Shown here piece by piece: positions 17,844 through 26,941 of a DNA stretch of 64,000 nucleotides (position 1 is the first letter of the stretch; each line of letters opens with the position of its first letter). The position numbers and the translations under genes were made by a program. The notes under the pieces are model-generated. The model saw only the letters and a list, made by a program, of their open reading frames with translations. It made no database searches and was not told where the DNA came from. Source of the stretch: Flavobacterium sp. HSC-32F16 (lineage in GTDB: Bacteria; Bacteroidota; Bacteroidia; Flavobacteriales; Flavobacteriaceae); contig NZ_JALKAC010000005.1 in assembly GCF_024171645.1 (NCBI RefSeq), positions 62,001-126,000 of the forward strand. The letters are read 5' to 3'.

Positions 17844-20624
17844 ATGAAATTCAATTTAAGATTTCTATTTATTGCATTATTTATCTGTACGATTTCGATC
17901 GCGCAAAACAAAGGTACGATTTCTGGAGTTCTGACTGACAAAGAAGCGAACAATGCATCGTTACCTTTTGCTAATGTTTTAATTAAAGGTACAAATATTA
18001 GCGCAAACACTGACATTGACGGAAAATATTCGTTGAATGTAAATCCTGGAAACTATACTGTTATTTTTAGTTTTGTAGGATATGAAACTAAAGAAGCTCC
18101 AGTTACTGTAAAAGCAGGCGAAACTGTAGTTATAAATCAAGTACTTTCTTCCGGAAGTTTTACTTTAAAAGATGTAGTGGTGAAATCTACGGCTGGAAAT
18201 AAACAAAAAGAATCAGCATTGTTACTAGATCAAAAAAATGCAGTTTCATTTAAAGCTGCGATTGGTGCCGAAGAAATTTCCAGAAAAGGAGTTAACGACG
18301 TTGCTAATGCCGTGGCAAAAGTGAGCGGGGTATCTAAACAAGATGATTCTGGAAATGTTTTTGTAAGAGGTCTGGGCGACCGTTACAATGTAACTACTTT
18401 AAATGGCCTTCCTTTACCATCAAATAATCCTGCAAATAAAAATATACTTTTAGATATTTTCACAACAAATATCGTAGACAACATTGGGATTAGCAAAACA
18501 TTTGAAGCACAGAATTATGCCGATTTTGGAGGTGCAAATATTGACATCAGCGCAAAAAAATTCAGCGGCAAACCTTTTATCAGCTTTTCAATTGGTACAG
18601 GAGCAAATACAAATGTGCTTAGTCAAGATCACTTTTACTTACAAGATGGTCCATCATATACTGGATTTAAAAAAGCAGGCGTTCCAGATTCTCCTTTAAA
18701 ACCATATAATTATGCTACAAGCTGGGACAGACAAGAAAACAAAAATGTTTTAAACGCTTTCTATACATTATCTGCCGGAAAAAGATTTAACATAAACGAC
18801 GAAAGTTCAATTGGTACTTTTGTCACAGGATCTTTCAGCGCAAGAAACAGATTCACAGAAGGTTACAACAGAGGATCAATTAACTCAAATGGAAACATAA
18901 ACAGTAATTTATACAGAACAGCTTATAAACATAACACCACAACAACTGTTATGGCTACAGCTGATTATAAAATCAACAACAATCATTCTGTAATGTTAAC
19001 TTCATTATTCCTGAATTCAAGTGATCAGGATTATAGTGAATACCAAGGAACAAATCAAGATTTTGATGGAGGCGGTGATACTGAACTTCAACAAACAAGC
19101 GGATTTATTAAACGTGGAACTTTTGAAAGAACTCAATTAATTGTAAATCAATTAACAGGTAAAAATAAATTTAACGATCAATGGAATTTAAATTGGGCAG
19201 CCGGATACAGTACTTCAAACAGTGCAATTCCAGATCGTATGCAAAATACATTTGTTCATGCTCCTAATGGAACTGATTACACTTTTTTTATCAACTCTAA
19301 CATTAATAATCATAGATTCTTTCAGGATTTAAAAGAAAATGAGCTTTCTGCAAATATTGCTCTATCTTATAATTTCAACAAAAAAAGCGAAGATGACGGT
19401 TATAAAGGAAAAGTAACTTTTGGTTATTCTGGAAAAATGAAAAAACTAGACTACACCATGCAGCAATATTCGTTTTTCCCAGACAGAACGAAAATATCTT
19501 TTCCATTCGAAGACGTTCATCATGTTGACAACTATTTAAACGAAGCCAACTTTGGTTCATCTTCATCTAACAGAATATTTCAATCTTATAATGGAGATTT
19601 AAATATGAATGGTGCATTTGCTACTATTCAATACTCACTTACTGAAAGACTAAGTGTAATTTTAGGAGCAAGATTTGAGCAGTTAACTCAAAATGTATCA
19701 TATATTACAACTACACTTCCTGACGGCGATGACTCTGATTATTCTAAGTTTAACATTTTACCAAGTTTAATTTCAAAATATACGCTGACAGACAAACAAA
19801 ATTTAAAATTCTCTGCCAGTAAAACTTATACACTTCCTCAGTTTAAAGAAAAAGTGCCTATTATCTATGAAGATGTAGCACAAGCTTACAGAGGAAATCC
19901 AGACTTATATCCATCAACAAACTATAATGCTGATTTAGGATGGGAATATTTTCCAAAAGCAGGAGAGTTGGTTTCGGTAACAGCATTTGGTAAAATTATT
20001 CAAAATCCAATTAATGAAATGTTCGAAAATTCTTCTTCAAATGATATTACTTATGCTAATACAGGTGAAAAAGCAACTGTAGCGGGAGTTGAATTAGAAA
20101 TTAGAAAAGACATTTTTGAAATTGAAAATGCTAACAGCCTAAAAACGAAACTTTCGTTTGACGTAAACGGATCTTATCTTTACACCAATCAGGATTTGGA
20201 TGGCGAAAAAGTAAATAATGAAAATGGCTTTGGTGCTCTTTTTACTTTTAAAGAAAGCAAATTAACAGGTGCTTCAAATTTCCTGGCTAATGCCAATCTT
20301 TCTTTGATGAAGCAATTTACAGAGAACAATGATATAACAGCAACAGTATCTTACTCTTATTTTTCAGATAAATTAGCCGTAATTGGAACTTCACAGATAG
20401 GAAACCAAGTTGATAAAGCTGTAAATAAATTAGATTTCATTTTAAACTCAAGTTTAACTAAAAACCTAAAGTTAGGTCTTATTTACAACAACATTCTAAA
20501 CCCAACTTTTAAACGCGTACAAGAGCAAGGAGAAGTACCAGGAAAAGAAGCTGTTGGTGATATTACAGTAACATCATACAAAGCAGGTTCTGATCTTAGA
20601 CTTACTTTAAACTACACATTTTAA
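17844..20624 (+). CDS. TonB-dependent receptor
   Basis: A 926-residue outer-membrane receptor. Signal peptide residues 1-20 (ending SIAQ); carboxypeptidase-regulatory-like domain about 24-110 (GTISGVLTDKEANNASLPFA); plug domain about 120-260 with ANAVAKVSGVSKQDDSGNVF and RGLGDRYNVTTLNGLPLPS; then a C-terminal barrel ending LRLTLNYTF. The RGLxxRYNxTLNGxPLPS plug signature defines a receptor class that is not SusC, and there is no SusD next to it. Partner candidates are the lipoprotein and mini-CTD protein downstream. The Pho-type promoter implies uptake of phosphate or a phosphorylated compound, an inference. Confidence 0.88.
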   Translation: MKFNLRFLFIALFICTISIAQNKGTISGVLTDKEANNASLPFANVLIKGTNISANTDIDGKYSLNVNPGNYTVIFSFVGYETKEAPVTVKAGETVVINQVLSSGSFTLKDVVVKSTAGNKQKESALLLDQKNAVSFKAAIGAEEISRKGVNDVANAVAKVSGVSKQDDSGNVFVRGLGDRYNVTTLNGLPLPSNNPANKNILLDIFTTNIVDNIGISKTFEAQNYADFGGANIDISAKKFSGKPFISFSIGTGANTNVLSQDHFYLQDGPSYTGFKKAGVPDSPLKPYNYATSWDRQENKNVLNAFYTLSAGKRFNINDESSIGTFVTGSFSARNRFTEGYNRGSINSNGNINSNLYRTAYKHNTTTTVMATADYKINNNHSVMLTSLFLNSSDQDYSEYQGTNQDFDGGGDTELQQTSGFIKRGTFERTQLIVNQLTGKNKFNDQWNLNWAAGYSTSNSAIPDRMQNTFVHAPNGTDYTFFINSNINNHRFFQDLKENELSANIALSYNFNKKSEDDGYKGKVTFGYSGKMKKLDYTMQQYSFFPDRTKISFPFEDVHHVDNYLNEANFGSSSSNRIFQSYNGDLNMNGAFATIQYSLTERLSVILGARFEQLTQNVSYITTTLPDGDDSDYSKFNILPSLISKYTLTDKQNLKFSASKTYTLPQFKEKVPIIYEDVAQAYRGNPDLYPSTNYNADLGWEYFPKAGELVSVTAFGKIIQNPINEMFENSSSNDITYANTGEKATVAGVELEIRKDIFEIENANSLKTKLSFDVNGSYLYTNQDLDGEKVNNENGFGALFTFKESKLTGASNFLANANLSLMKQFTENNDITATVSYSYFSDKLAVIGTSQIGNQVDKAVNKLDFILNSSLTKNLKLGLIYNNILNPTFKRVQEQGEVPGKEAVGDITVTSYKAGSDLRLTLNYTF

Positions 20625-20646
20625 GAAAATAAATATAGAATTTACG

Positions 20647-20679
20647 AAAAGGTGATTAGCAGTGCTAATCGCCTTTTTT
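20647..20679 (+). terminator. Terminator after the TonB receptor gene
   Basis: AAAGGTGATTAGCA and TGCTAATCGCCTTT form a long stem followed by T residues, so receptor and lipoprotein are mainly separate transcripts. Confidence 0.8.
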
Positions 20680-20739
20680 GTTTTCATACAAACCGAATGT
20701 AAATTTTATATTAAGCAAAGCTGTTTACAACAGAACATA

Positions 20740-20796
20740 CTTAATATATTATTAATACGGCCTTAACTCAGCAAAAACATATGTTCATTTACTTTG
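20740..20796 (+). promoter_or_regulatory. Pho-box-like heptamer array and promoter of the beta-helix lipoprotein gene
   Basis: Heptamers every 11 bp: CTTAATA (20740), ATTAATA (20751), CTTAACT (20762), AAAAACA (20773). The -7 box TTACTTTG (20789-20796) ends 17 nt after the last. Individual matches are weaker than in the receptor and porin arrays, but phase and distance agree. Confidence 0.55.
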
Positions 20797-20830
20797 CTTA
20801 AATAAATTAAAACAATAAAACACAACAACA

Positions 20831-21967
20831 ATGAAAAAATCATTTTTTGCAATGGCTGCAATATTAGGACTTGCTTTAACAAGCTGTAGTTCTGACGACA
20901 ACAACAAAAGCGATGAGAACAAAAGTACTTTCGTTTTAAAAGTTGACGATTTAAAAGGTAACATCAATGACGGTACTGTAACTTTAGACCCTACTCAAAC
21001 TTACACTTTAACTGGAGGTTTAGTTGTTAAAGGAGGAGCAACTTTAGTTATTCCTGCTGGAACAACTATCAAAGCTTCTGCAACAGCAGATCCAACATCT
21101 TTATTTATTGCTGTAGAAAGAAATGCTAAAATAAACGTAAATGGTACTGCTGCAAAACCTGTTATCATGACATCTGCAAAAGCAGTTCCAACTGAAGGAA
21201 GCTGGGGTGGATTAATTATCGCTGGTAATGCTAAAGTAAACACTGGAGATAACGGTACATCTGAAGTTGGTTCTTTAAGCTACGGTGGTACAAATAACAC
21301 TGACTCTTCTGGAAATATTAACTTCTTAAAAATTTCTTACACTGGTTCTAAATTCTCTACAACTAAAGAATACAATGGTGTATCTTTCTTTGGAGTAGGT
21401 TCTGGAACTATAGTATCTGATATCTACACTTACGAAAGTGGTGATGACGGAATTGAATTTTTTGGAGGAACTGTAAACGCTACTAACTTAGTAATCGTTA
21501 ACTCTTATGATGATTCATTCGATTTTGCTGATGGATGGCAAGGTTCTGCAACTAATGTTTACATCAAAGGTGTATCAAAAGCTGCTATTGAAGGATCAAA
21601 CAACGAAAAAAGCCCAGGTGAAGCTACTCCTGTAACTACTGGAAAATTAGTTAACTTTTCTATCATCAAAGGTGGTGCTGCTTTCTTAGCTGACGAAAAA
21701 ACTATCAACTTTAAAGATGGTGGTGGAAAACAAGCTTACACAAATTTCTATGTTGATAATGATATGCCATCTGCACTTATCAAAATATCATCTACTGATG
21801 CTGCTGCTGCTAAAAACATTGCTGATGGTTTCTTTACAATCGAAAACTACAGCTTTGGCGCTGCAATGACAAACACAACTGGCCCTAAATTATCTGGAAC
21901 TGTTGGTGCAGCAACTGGAGCTGGTGCTGGTGCTGAATTACCATCTTGGGCTAGCTGGACTAAATAA
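20831..21967 (+). CDS. Surface lipoprotein with beta-helix-like repeats
   Basis: A 378-residue lipoprotein. The lipobox LALTSC places the lipidated Cys at residue 19, and the following SSDD fits the Bacteroidota lipoprotein export signal for surface exposure. The body has stacked short strands such as TLVIPAGTTIKASATADP, KINVNGTAAKPVIMTS and GSWGGLIIAGNAKVN, followed by YTYESGDDGIEFFGGTVNAT and SYDDSFDFADGW, the look of a right-handed parallel beta-helix with Asp-rich turns. I know no assigned function. It follows the TonB receptor, has a similar promoter array and is a good candidate for the ligand-binding partner of that receptor. Confidence 0.75.
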   Translation: MKKSFFAMAAILGLALTSCSSDDNNKSDENKSTFVLKVDDLKGNINDGTVTLDPTQTYTLTGGLVVKGGATLVIPAGTTIKASATADPTSLFIAVERNAKINVNGTAAKPVIMTSAKAVPTEGSWGGLIIAGNAKVNTGDNGTSEVGSLSYGGTNNTDSSGNINFLKISYTGSKFSTTKEYNGVSFFGVGSGTIVSDIYTYESGDDGIEFFGGTVNATNLVIVNSYDDSFDFADGWQGSATNVYIKGVSKAAIEGSNNEKSPGEATPVTTGKLVNFSIIKGGAAFLADEKTINFKDGGGKQAYTNFYVDNDMPSALIKISSTDAAAAKNIADGFFTIENYSFGAAMTNTTGPKLSGTVGAATGAGAGAELPSWASWTK

Positions 21968-22041
21968 TAAAAAGTATTTAGTTTCCCTATAAGACTACTA
22001 TTTGGTCCGTTGGTTTCTAATAACTTAAAATACAAAATGTT

Positions 22042-22076
22042 AAAAACATCCTAAATATTTAGGATGTTTTTTTTTG
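22042..22076 (+). terminator. Terminator after the beta-helix lipoprotein gene
   Basis: AAAAACATCCTAAA and TTTAGGATGTTTTT form a perfect stem with a T run. Confidence 0.85.
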
Positions 22077-22127
22077 GTGTAATTCTTGTAATTTTTTTTG
22101 TATATTTACAATATCCAAATATACGCG

Positions 22128-22466
22128 ATGGCAAAAAACTACTTTTATATTACATTCTTATTGGCTTTTTTCTTTACTGTAAGTGTCTCGGCACAAGACA
22201 GTAAGCAATTACCAAAGACTCAAGACGCTACAGGCATTGAGGGTCTCAGCTTGTACCCTAACCCAGTGGTAAACGGAAAAGTATATATTACTTCAAAAAA
22301 TGATTTTGATAAAGAAGTCATTGTTTTCGACATCTTAGGCAAGAAAGTATTACAAGCGCATTTAACTACAAAAGAATTAAACGTTTCAGACTTAGTTCCC
22401 GGCGTTTACATCATAAGAATAAGCGAGCAAAATGCAACAGCAACACGAAAACTCATTATTCGATGA
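22128..22466 (+). CDS. Miniature T9SS type A sorting-domain protein
   Basis: Only 112 residues. Residues 1-23 are a signal peptide (ending VSAQ), about 20 residues are linker, and the remaining 70 are a complete type A sorting domain: GIEGLSLYPNPVVNGKVYI, EVIVFDILGKKVLQ, LVPGVYIIRI and a final ATRKLIIR. There is no room for any cargo domain. The ATG at 22128 was chosen; an in-frame TTG 30 bases upstream lies in the promoter region. It lies right after the Pho-type receptor and lipoprotein genes but behind their terminator. Type IX sorting domains target proteins across the outer membrane; what a free one does is unknown. Confidence 0.78.
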   Translation: MAKNYFYITFLLAFFFTVSVSAQDSKQLPKTQDATGIEGLSLYPNPVVNGKVYITSKNDFDKEVIVFDILGKKVLQAHLTTKELNVSDLVPGVYIIRISEQNATATRKLIIR

Positions 22467-22473
22467 ATTTTTT

Positions 22474-22501
22474 AAAAAGCTCCTTTTAGGAGCTTTTTTA
22501 G
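22474..22501 (+). terminator. Terminator after the mini sorting-domain gene
   Basis: AAAAAGCTCC and GGAGCTTTTT stem with a short loop, beginning a few bases after the stop codon. Confidence 0.8.
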
Positions 22502-22585
22502 TTTAAAGTCGCAGCCATTGTTTGCAGTTTCTGCAATGCAGTAAAACTGGCAGCTGAAAACCGAGACTGAAAACTAAAAATTAAA

Positions 22586-22593
22586 TATCTTTG
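22586..22593 (+). promoter_or_regulatory. -7 box of the LuxE-like gene
   Basis: TATCTTTG matches TAnnTTTG. The TTG within it (22591) cannot be the start codon; translation then most likely begins at TTG 22606, on a nearly leaderless message. Confidence 0.6.
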
Positions 22594-22605
22594 CACAAAA
22601 AAGTT

Positions 22606-23586
22606 TTGATTACAGCCAGCGATATATTTACGATTTCAAGCCATAAACAATTTGAAAAAACAGCATTAAAAGTGTTTCGTTTTCAATATGCGAATAATGT
22701 AGTATATCGTGACTTCTGCGATTTCTTAAAAACAGATGTTCAACAAGTAAAATCACTACAGCAAATCCCTTTTTTACCCATTCAGTTTTTCAAAAGTCAT
22801 AATGTTGTTTCGAATGAAAATACTGCCGAAGTAACTTTTACCAGCAGCGGTACAACCGGAATGATCACCAGCAGACATTTAGTGACCGATGTTTCCTTAT
22901 ATGAGGAAAGTTACCGCAAAGGTTTTTCTCAGTTTTACGGCAATATCGAAGATTACGTTGTTTTAGCACTTTTGCCGTCCTATTTAGAACGCGACGGCTC
23001 TTCGCTTATTTACATGGTCGAAGACTTAATAAAACTATCTAATCAGCCTGACAGCGGGTTTTATTTACACAATCACGACGACTTAATTAAAAAGCTGACT
23101 GAATTAGACGAATCTGGACAAAATGTAATTTTAATTGGTGTTACTTATGCTTTATTAGATTTAATTGAAAAACATCAATTCAATCTTCAAAATACCATAA
23201 TAATGGAAACCGGAGGAATGAAAGGAAAACGTAAAGAAATGATTCGGGAAGAACTACATGAAATTCTTTGCGAAGGTTTTGGCGTTTCCTCTATCCATTC
23301 AGAATATGGAATGACTGAACTCTTAGCGCAGGCCTACTCTTTAGGCGAGGGTGTTTTTGAGTGCCCCTCATGGATGCATATTTTGGTGCGAGATCCAGAA
23401 GACGCTTTAACTTACATTCAGGATGGAAAAACCGGCGGTATCAATGTTATTGATTTAGCCAATATCAATTCCTGTTCCTTCATTGCTACACAAGATTTAG
23501 GTAAAAAAAATCCCAACAACTCTTTTGAGGTATTAGGACGTTTTGACAATTCTGATATCCGAGGCTGTAACCTGATGGTTTTATAA
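22606..23586 (+). CDS. LuxE-like acyl-protein synthetase / acyltransferase
   Basis: About 326 residues. Visible are FTSSGTTGMITSRH (residues about 85-98), the Ser/Thr/Gly-rich nucleotide loop of the adenylate-forming LuxE group, MVEDLIKLSNQPDSGF, a long middle region and EYGMTELLAQAYSLGEG near the C-terminus. LuxE enzymes activate a fatty acid as acyl-AMP and hold it on a Cys, but here there are no luciferase or LuxC genes nearby, so the role is different, perhaps in lipid or polyketide-like modification. The start is probably the TTG at 22606, as an earlier in-frame TTG lies in the promoter and no ATG is near. Confidence 0.7.
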   Translation: MITASDIFTISSHKQFEKTALKVFRFQYANNVVYRDFCDFLKTDVQQVKSLQQIPFLPIQFFKSHNVVSNENTAEVTFTSSGTTGMITSRHLVTDVSLYEESYRKGFSQFYGNIEDYVVLALLPSYLERDGSSLIYMVEDLIKLSNQPDSGFYLHNHDDLIKKLTELDESGQNVILIGVTYALLDLIEKHQFNLQNTIIMETGGMKGKRKEMIREELHEILCEGFGVSSIHSEYGMTELLAQAYSLGEGVFECPSWMHILVRDPEDALTYIQDGKTGGINVIDLANINSCSFIATQDLGKKNPNNSFEVLGRFDNSDIRGCNLMVL

Positions 23587-23727
23587 ACATCCCTTCCTTA
23601 TTATATTCTCTTTATTTTTTTATTCGTAAGAATATACTCAATTTAATAACCTACAGTTAATATAGAAAAAATACTACATTTATATTTAAAATATACTTTT
23701 AAAGTAACATTTTAAATATAAAAAATT

Positions 23728-25422
23728 ATGAAAAAAATTACTTTCTTAGTGCTTATTTTTATAAGCAGTATTACGAGCTGGTCTCAAACGTACAAATTTC
23801 ACACCCTTCAGGATTTAGGTCCAAACATTGAAATAGCTATTTCTGCCGGATGTGCTCAACGTGTCACAGTTGGACCAAATAGAGATGTTAATCTAAATCA
23901 AAGTTTTAAATTGGAAGTTGGTAAAATTTACAAATCAGACCTTATTTTGGGTTCAACTTCCGGATCAAGATACTACAGAGTACTTTACGCTGTAGATTAT
24001 TATCTTGACAAAGGAAGTGATATAGATGAGCCCGCTAACTTTGAACTAATTCCAGATTTATGCAATTCTTTGTCATGGAAATACATTAGACCAATCTTAC
24101 TAGGCTCAAATATACAAGAAGCTCAAGCTAACTTTTGCTCTAATCTAACCGCTAACACAATTAGAGAAAAAGTAAATATCAAAACAGAAAAACCTTTAAA
24201 TATGGGAGATGTATATTTGATGGATTTTGGAAAAGGTGCCAATTATTATTTAATTACAGCATCAGATATAGAAGCAGGAGATAGTGAGTATCAACTTGAC
24301 CCAACAAACGGTAACATTTTTTCACCAGTTACTTTCAATTGTCAAAAACCAGACATTCAAGCAGTAGCAGTTGGGTTTTCTGATTATACCGATTCTTATC
24401 GTGGATCAAAAAAAACTGCAGCATATTCTATAAGAAACATAGGCTCAAGTATTCAAAGTGCCAATACAACTTTTTCACTTTATCTTTGTACATCCAGGAA
24501 TTACATAGATGGTAGCGACACCTTATTATATACTGAAGCTGTTAGTCCTATTAGCGCAAATGGAAATTTTGTCTCGAGCATGTCCTTTACAATTCCTAAC
24601 ACAGTTAGCAATGGTAAATATTATTTAAATGTAAAGGCGACCAATAGCGAAGACTTTAATGTATATAATAACATAGTGTCATCACCATCTAAAATAACTA
24701 TCATAAACGGAACCCCTCCGACAACACCTGCACCTACTCCAACACCAACACCTACTCCAACAGGCAAACCAGATCTAATTATAGATCCTAACAATACAAT
24801 TGTATTTAGTGATTGTTTTGACTGCCCTGGAGCATTAAGTGATTTAAAAGGAAAGAGACATAGAATAAGTAACCAGGCCGGATCAATAAAATTACCATTA
24901 ATATCTGTTAAAAATATTGGAAATGCCCAATCGTCCAAAACAAACCTTAGGTTTTATCTATCATCTAACACTACTCTAGATACCGCAGATCAAAAATCCA
25001 GTGGAAATACTATAACAATAAACACCATTAACGCAGGAGAATCTTATGTGATGCCCGGAGGCAGTATTTTTTCTACTGATTTTGGTAACATTGGAGCTAC
25101 ATTTACTGGAAATTGGAACATTCTTATGGTTGTTGACGATTCTAAAACAATTACAGAATCAAACGAAAACAACAATGTAACAGTTATTCCTGTAACTTTT
25201 TACAATCCATTTGCAAAAATAGCACCAGATACACTACAATCTAATTTAGATTTTGAAGATACAGTACAGCCTTATTCTATAAACGTTTACAATTTTGAAG
25301 GACAAAAAGTTCTAACAAAAGAAGTTAACTCTAAAGAAGAAGAAAACAAATCGTTAGGTTCATTAAAAAGTGGTATCTACATTATTAAATCTAAAAACGA
25401 GACCCGAAAAGTTCTTAAATAA
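23728..25422 (+). CDS. T9SS-secreted protein with two CARDB-like domains
   Basis: A 564-residue exported protein. Signal peptide residues 1-19 (ending SWSQ); a variable Cys-containing N-terminal region to about 205; a first CARDB-like beta-sandwich about 210-325 (AAYSIRNIGSSIQSANTTFS); a Pro-Thr linker about 329-346 of PTPT repeats; a second CARDB-like domain about 350-490 (LISVKNIGNAQSSKTNLRFY and ITESNENNNVTVIPV); and a type A sorting domain at the end (INVYNFEGQKVLTKE, SLKSGIYIIKS). It is probably a surface or secreted adhesin-like protein. The ligand is unknown. It is monocistronic and has its own terminator. Confidence 0.82.
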   Translation: MKKITFLVLIFISSITSWSQTYKFHTLQDLGPNIEIAISAGCAQRVTVGPNRDVNLNQSFKLEVGKIYKSDLILGSTSGSRYYRVLYAVDYYLDKGSDIDEPANFELIPDLCNSLSWKYIRPILLGSNIQEAQANFCSNLTANTIREKVNIKTEKPLNMGDVYLMDFGKGANYYLITASDIEAGDSEYQLDPTNGNIFSPVTFNCQKPDIQAVAVGFSDYTDSYRGSKKTAAYSIRNIGSSIQSANTTFSLYLCTSRNYIDGSDTLLYTEAVSPISANGNFVSSMSFTIPNTVSNGKYYLNVKATNSEDFNVYNNIVSSPSKITIINGTPPTTPAPTPTPTPTPTGKPDLIIDPNNTIVFSDCFDCPGALSDLKGKRHRISNQAGSIKLPLISVKNIGNAQSSKTNLRFYLSSNTTLDTADQKSSGNTITINTINAGESYVMPGGSIFSTDFGNIGATFTGNWNILMVVDDSKTITESNENNNVTVIPVTFYNPFAKIAPDTLQSNLDFEDTVQPYSINVYNFEGQKVLTKEVNSKEEENKSLGSLKSGIYIIKSKNETRKVLK

Positions 25423-25440
25423 GAACAACTATTAAATAGA

Positions 25441-25470
25441 AAAGCATCCTTACTCAGGATGCTTTTTTTA
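25441..25470. terminator. Terminator between the CARDB protein gene and tyrS
   Basis: AAAGCATCC and GGATGCTTT arms with a seven-base loop and T run, between convergent genes. Confidence 0.85.
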
Positions 25471-25491
25471 TTGTATAAATCATGATACGAA

Positions 25492-26787
25492 TTAAACCAC
25501 TCTAATCACAAAATAATTCTTTTTACCGCTTTGTAATAACACAAACTGATTATTGATTAAATCATTTGCCGTTAAAACAAAATCTTCTTTAATTTTTTCT
25601 CTGTTTACAGAAATTGAATTAGCCGTTAAAGCTCTTCTTGCTTCTCCGTTTGATTTAAAGAAACCCGTTTTTTCGTTTAAAACTGTAACGATTTCCAACC
25701 CATTTTCTAAATCTGCTTTTGCGATTTCAGCCTGAGGAACTCCGTCGAAAACTTCTAAGAATGTTGCTTCATCTAATTTCTTTAAATCTTCAGCAGTTGA
25801 ATTTCCAAATAAAATATTCGAAGCCTGAATTGCTTTTTCTAACTCTTCTTTGCTATGAACAAAAATTGTAATTTCTTCTGCTAATTTCTTTTGTAGAATT
25901 CTTAAATGCGGTGCCGCTTGATGCTCAGCAATCAAACCATCAATAGTTTCTTTATCTAAAAAAGTAAAGATTTTAATATATTTTTCAGCATCAGCATCTG
26001 TAGCATTTACCCAAAACTGGTAAAATTTATAAACAGAAGTTTTGTCAGCATCCAGCCAAACATTTCCTCCTTCAGATTTACCAAATTTAGATCCGTCTGC
26101 TTTTGTGATTAATGGCGTTGTTAAAGCAAAAGCTTTTGCGTTTTCACCGCCCATTCTGCGTACTAATTCTGTACCAGTGGTAATATTTCCCCATTGGTCG
26201 GAACCTCCCATTTGCAAAAGGCAGTTATTGTTTTTATATAAATGATAAAAATCGTATCCCTGAATTAATTGATAAGTAAACTCTGTGAAAGACATTCCTT
26301 CCCCTTCGCCATTAATTCTCTTTTTAACAGAATCCTTCGCCATCATATAATTTACCGTAATACGTTTTCCAACTTCACGGGCAAAATCAATAAACGAGAA
26401 TTCTTTCATCCAGTCATAGTTATTAACCATAACCGGTGCATTTGCTTCTTTTGAATTAAAGTCCAAGAAACGAGACAAAACACTTTTGATTCCGGCAACG
26501 TTTTTAGCCAAAGTTTCTTCGTTCAACAAATTTCTTTCGTCAGATTTTCCAGAAGGATCTCCAATCATTCCGGTCGCACCGCCCACAAGAGCAATTGGCT
26601 GATGACCAAAATTCTTTAAATGAACCAATAAAATAATCTGAACCATACTGCCTATATGCAATGAATCTGCTGTTGGATCAAAACCAATATAGGCGGATGT
26701 TACCTCTTTTAGCAATTGTTCTTCCGTTCCTGGCATGCTATCATGGTATAAACCGCGCCACTTTAATTCTTCAACTAGATTCTTCAT
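25492..26787 (-). CDS. tyrS: Tyrosyl-tRNA synthetase
   Basis: A 431-residue class I synthetase that attaches tyrosine to tRNA-Tyr. The HIGH motif appears as [26 protein letters not shown] follows, the KMSKS motif appears as [11 protein letters not shown], and the last 70 residues form an S4-like RNA-binding domain ([19 protein letters not shown]). Length is typical. It has a good promoter at 26806-26836. Confidence 0.96.
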   Translation of the reverse strand: MKNLVEELKWRGLYHDSMPGTEEQLLKEVTSAYIGFDPTADSLHIGSMVQIILLVHLKNFGHQPIALVGGATGMIGDPSGKSDERNLLNEETLAKNVAGIKSVLSRFLDFNSKEANAPVMVNNYDWMKEFSFIDFAREVGKRITVNYMMAKDSVKKRINGEGEGMSFTEFTYQLIQGYDFYHLYKNNNCLLQMGGSDQWGNITTGTELVRRMGGENAKAFALTTPLITKADGSKFGKSEGGNVWLDADKTSVYKFYQFWVNATDADAEKYIKIFTFLDKETIDGLIAEHQAAPHLRILQKKLAEEITIFVHSKEELEKAIQASNILFGNSTAEDLKKLDEATFLEVFDGVPQAEIAKADLENGLEIVTVLNEKTGFFKSNGEARRALTANSISVNREKIKEDFVLTANDLINNQFVLLQSGKKNYFVIRVV

Positions 26788-26805
26788 TTTTTAAAATATT
26801 TTGCG

Positions 26806-26836
26806 CAAATATAATCAATGGTAATGGCAATATCAA
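26806..26836 (-). promoter_or_regulatory. Promoter of tyrS
   Basis: On the minus strand TATATTTG (26806-26813) with a TTG at 26834-26836, spacing 20, matches the Bacteroidota promoter. Confidence 0.65.
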
Positions 26837-26850
26837 AAACTTATGCTGCT

Positions 26851-26914
26851 AAGGCACAAAGGCACAAATATTATTAAAAAACAAAAAAACTTTGCGCCTT
26901 TGTGTCTTTGTGGC
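26851..26914. repeat. Dispersed inverted repeat (GGCACAAAGG type)
   Basis: AAGGCACAAAGGCACAAA (26851-26868) and TTTGCGCCTTTGTGTCTTTG (26891-26910) can pair with few mismatches. Similar GCAAAG-rich palindromes occur at 39291-39325 and 51445-51500. Confidence 0.5.
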
Positions 26915-26941
26915 AAAAACCAAAAAACTTATATTTACAAA

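Noticed and set aside
17729-18016. Minus-strand ORF over the TonB receptor promoter
   Set aside because: It spans the Pho-type array and the receptor signal peptide on the opposite strand; no conserved features.
24721-24765. Pro-Thr coding tandem repeat as possible microsatellite or phase-variable site
   Set aside because: The codons vary in the third base and encode a linker between two CARDB-like domains; unit length is a multiple of three, so no frame switching.
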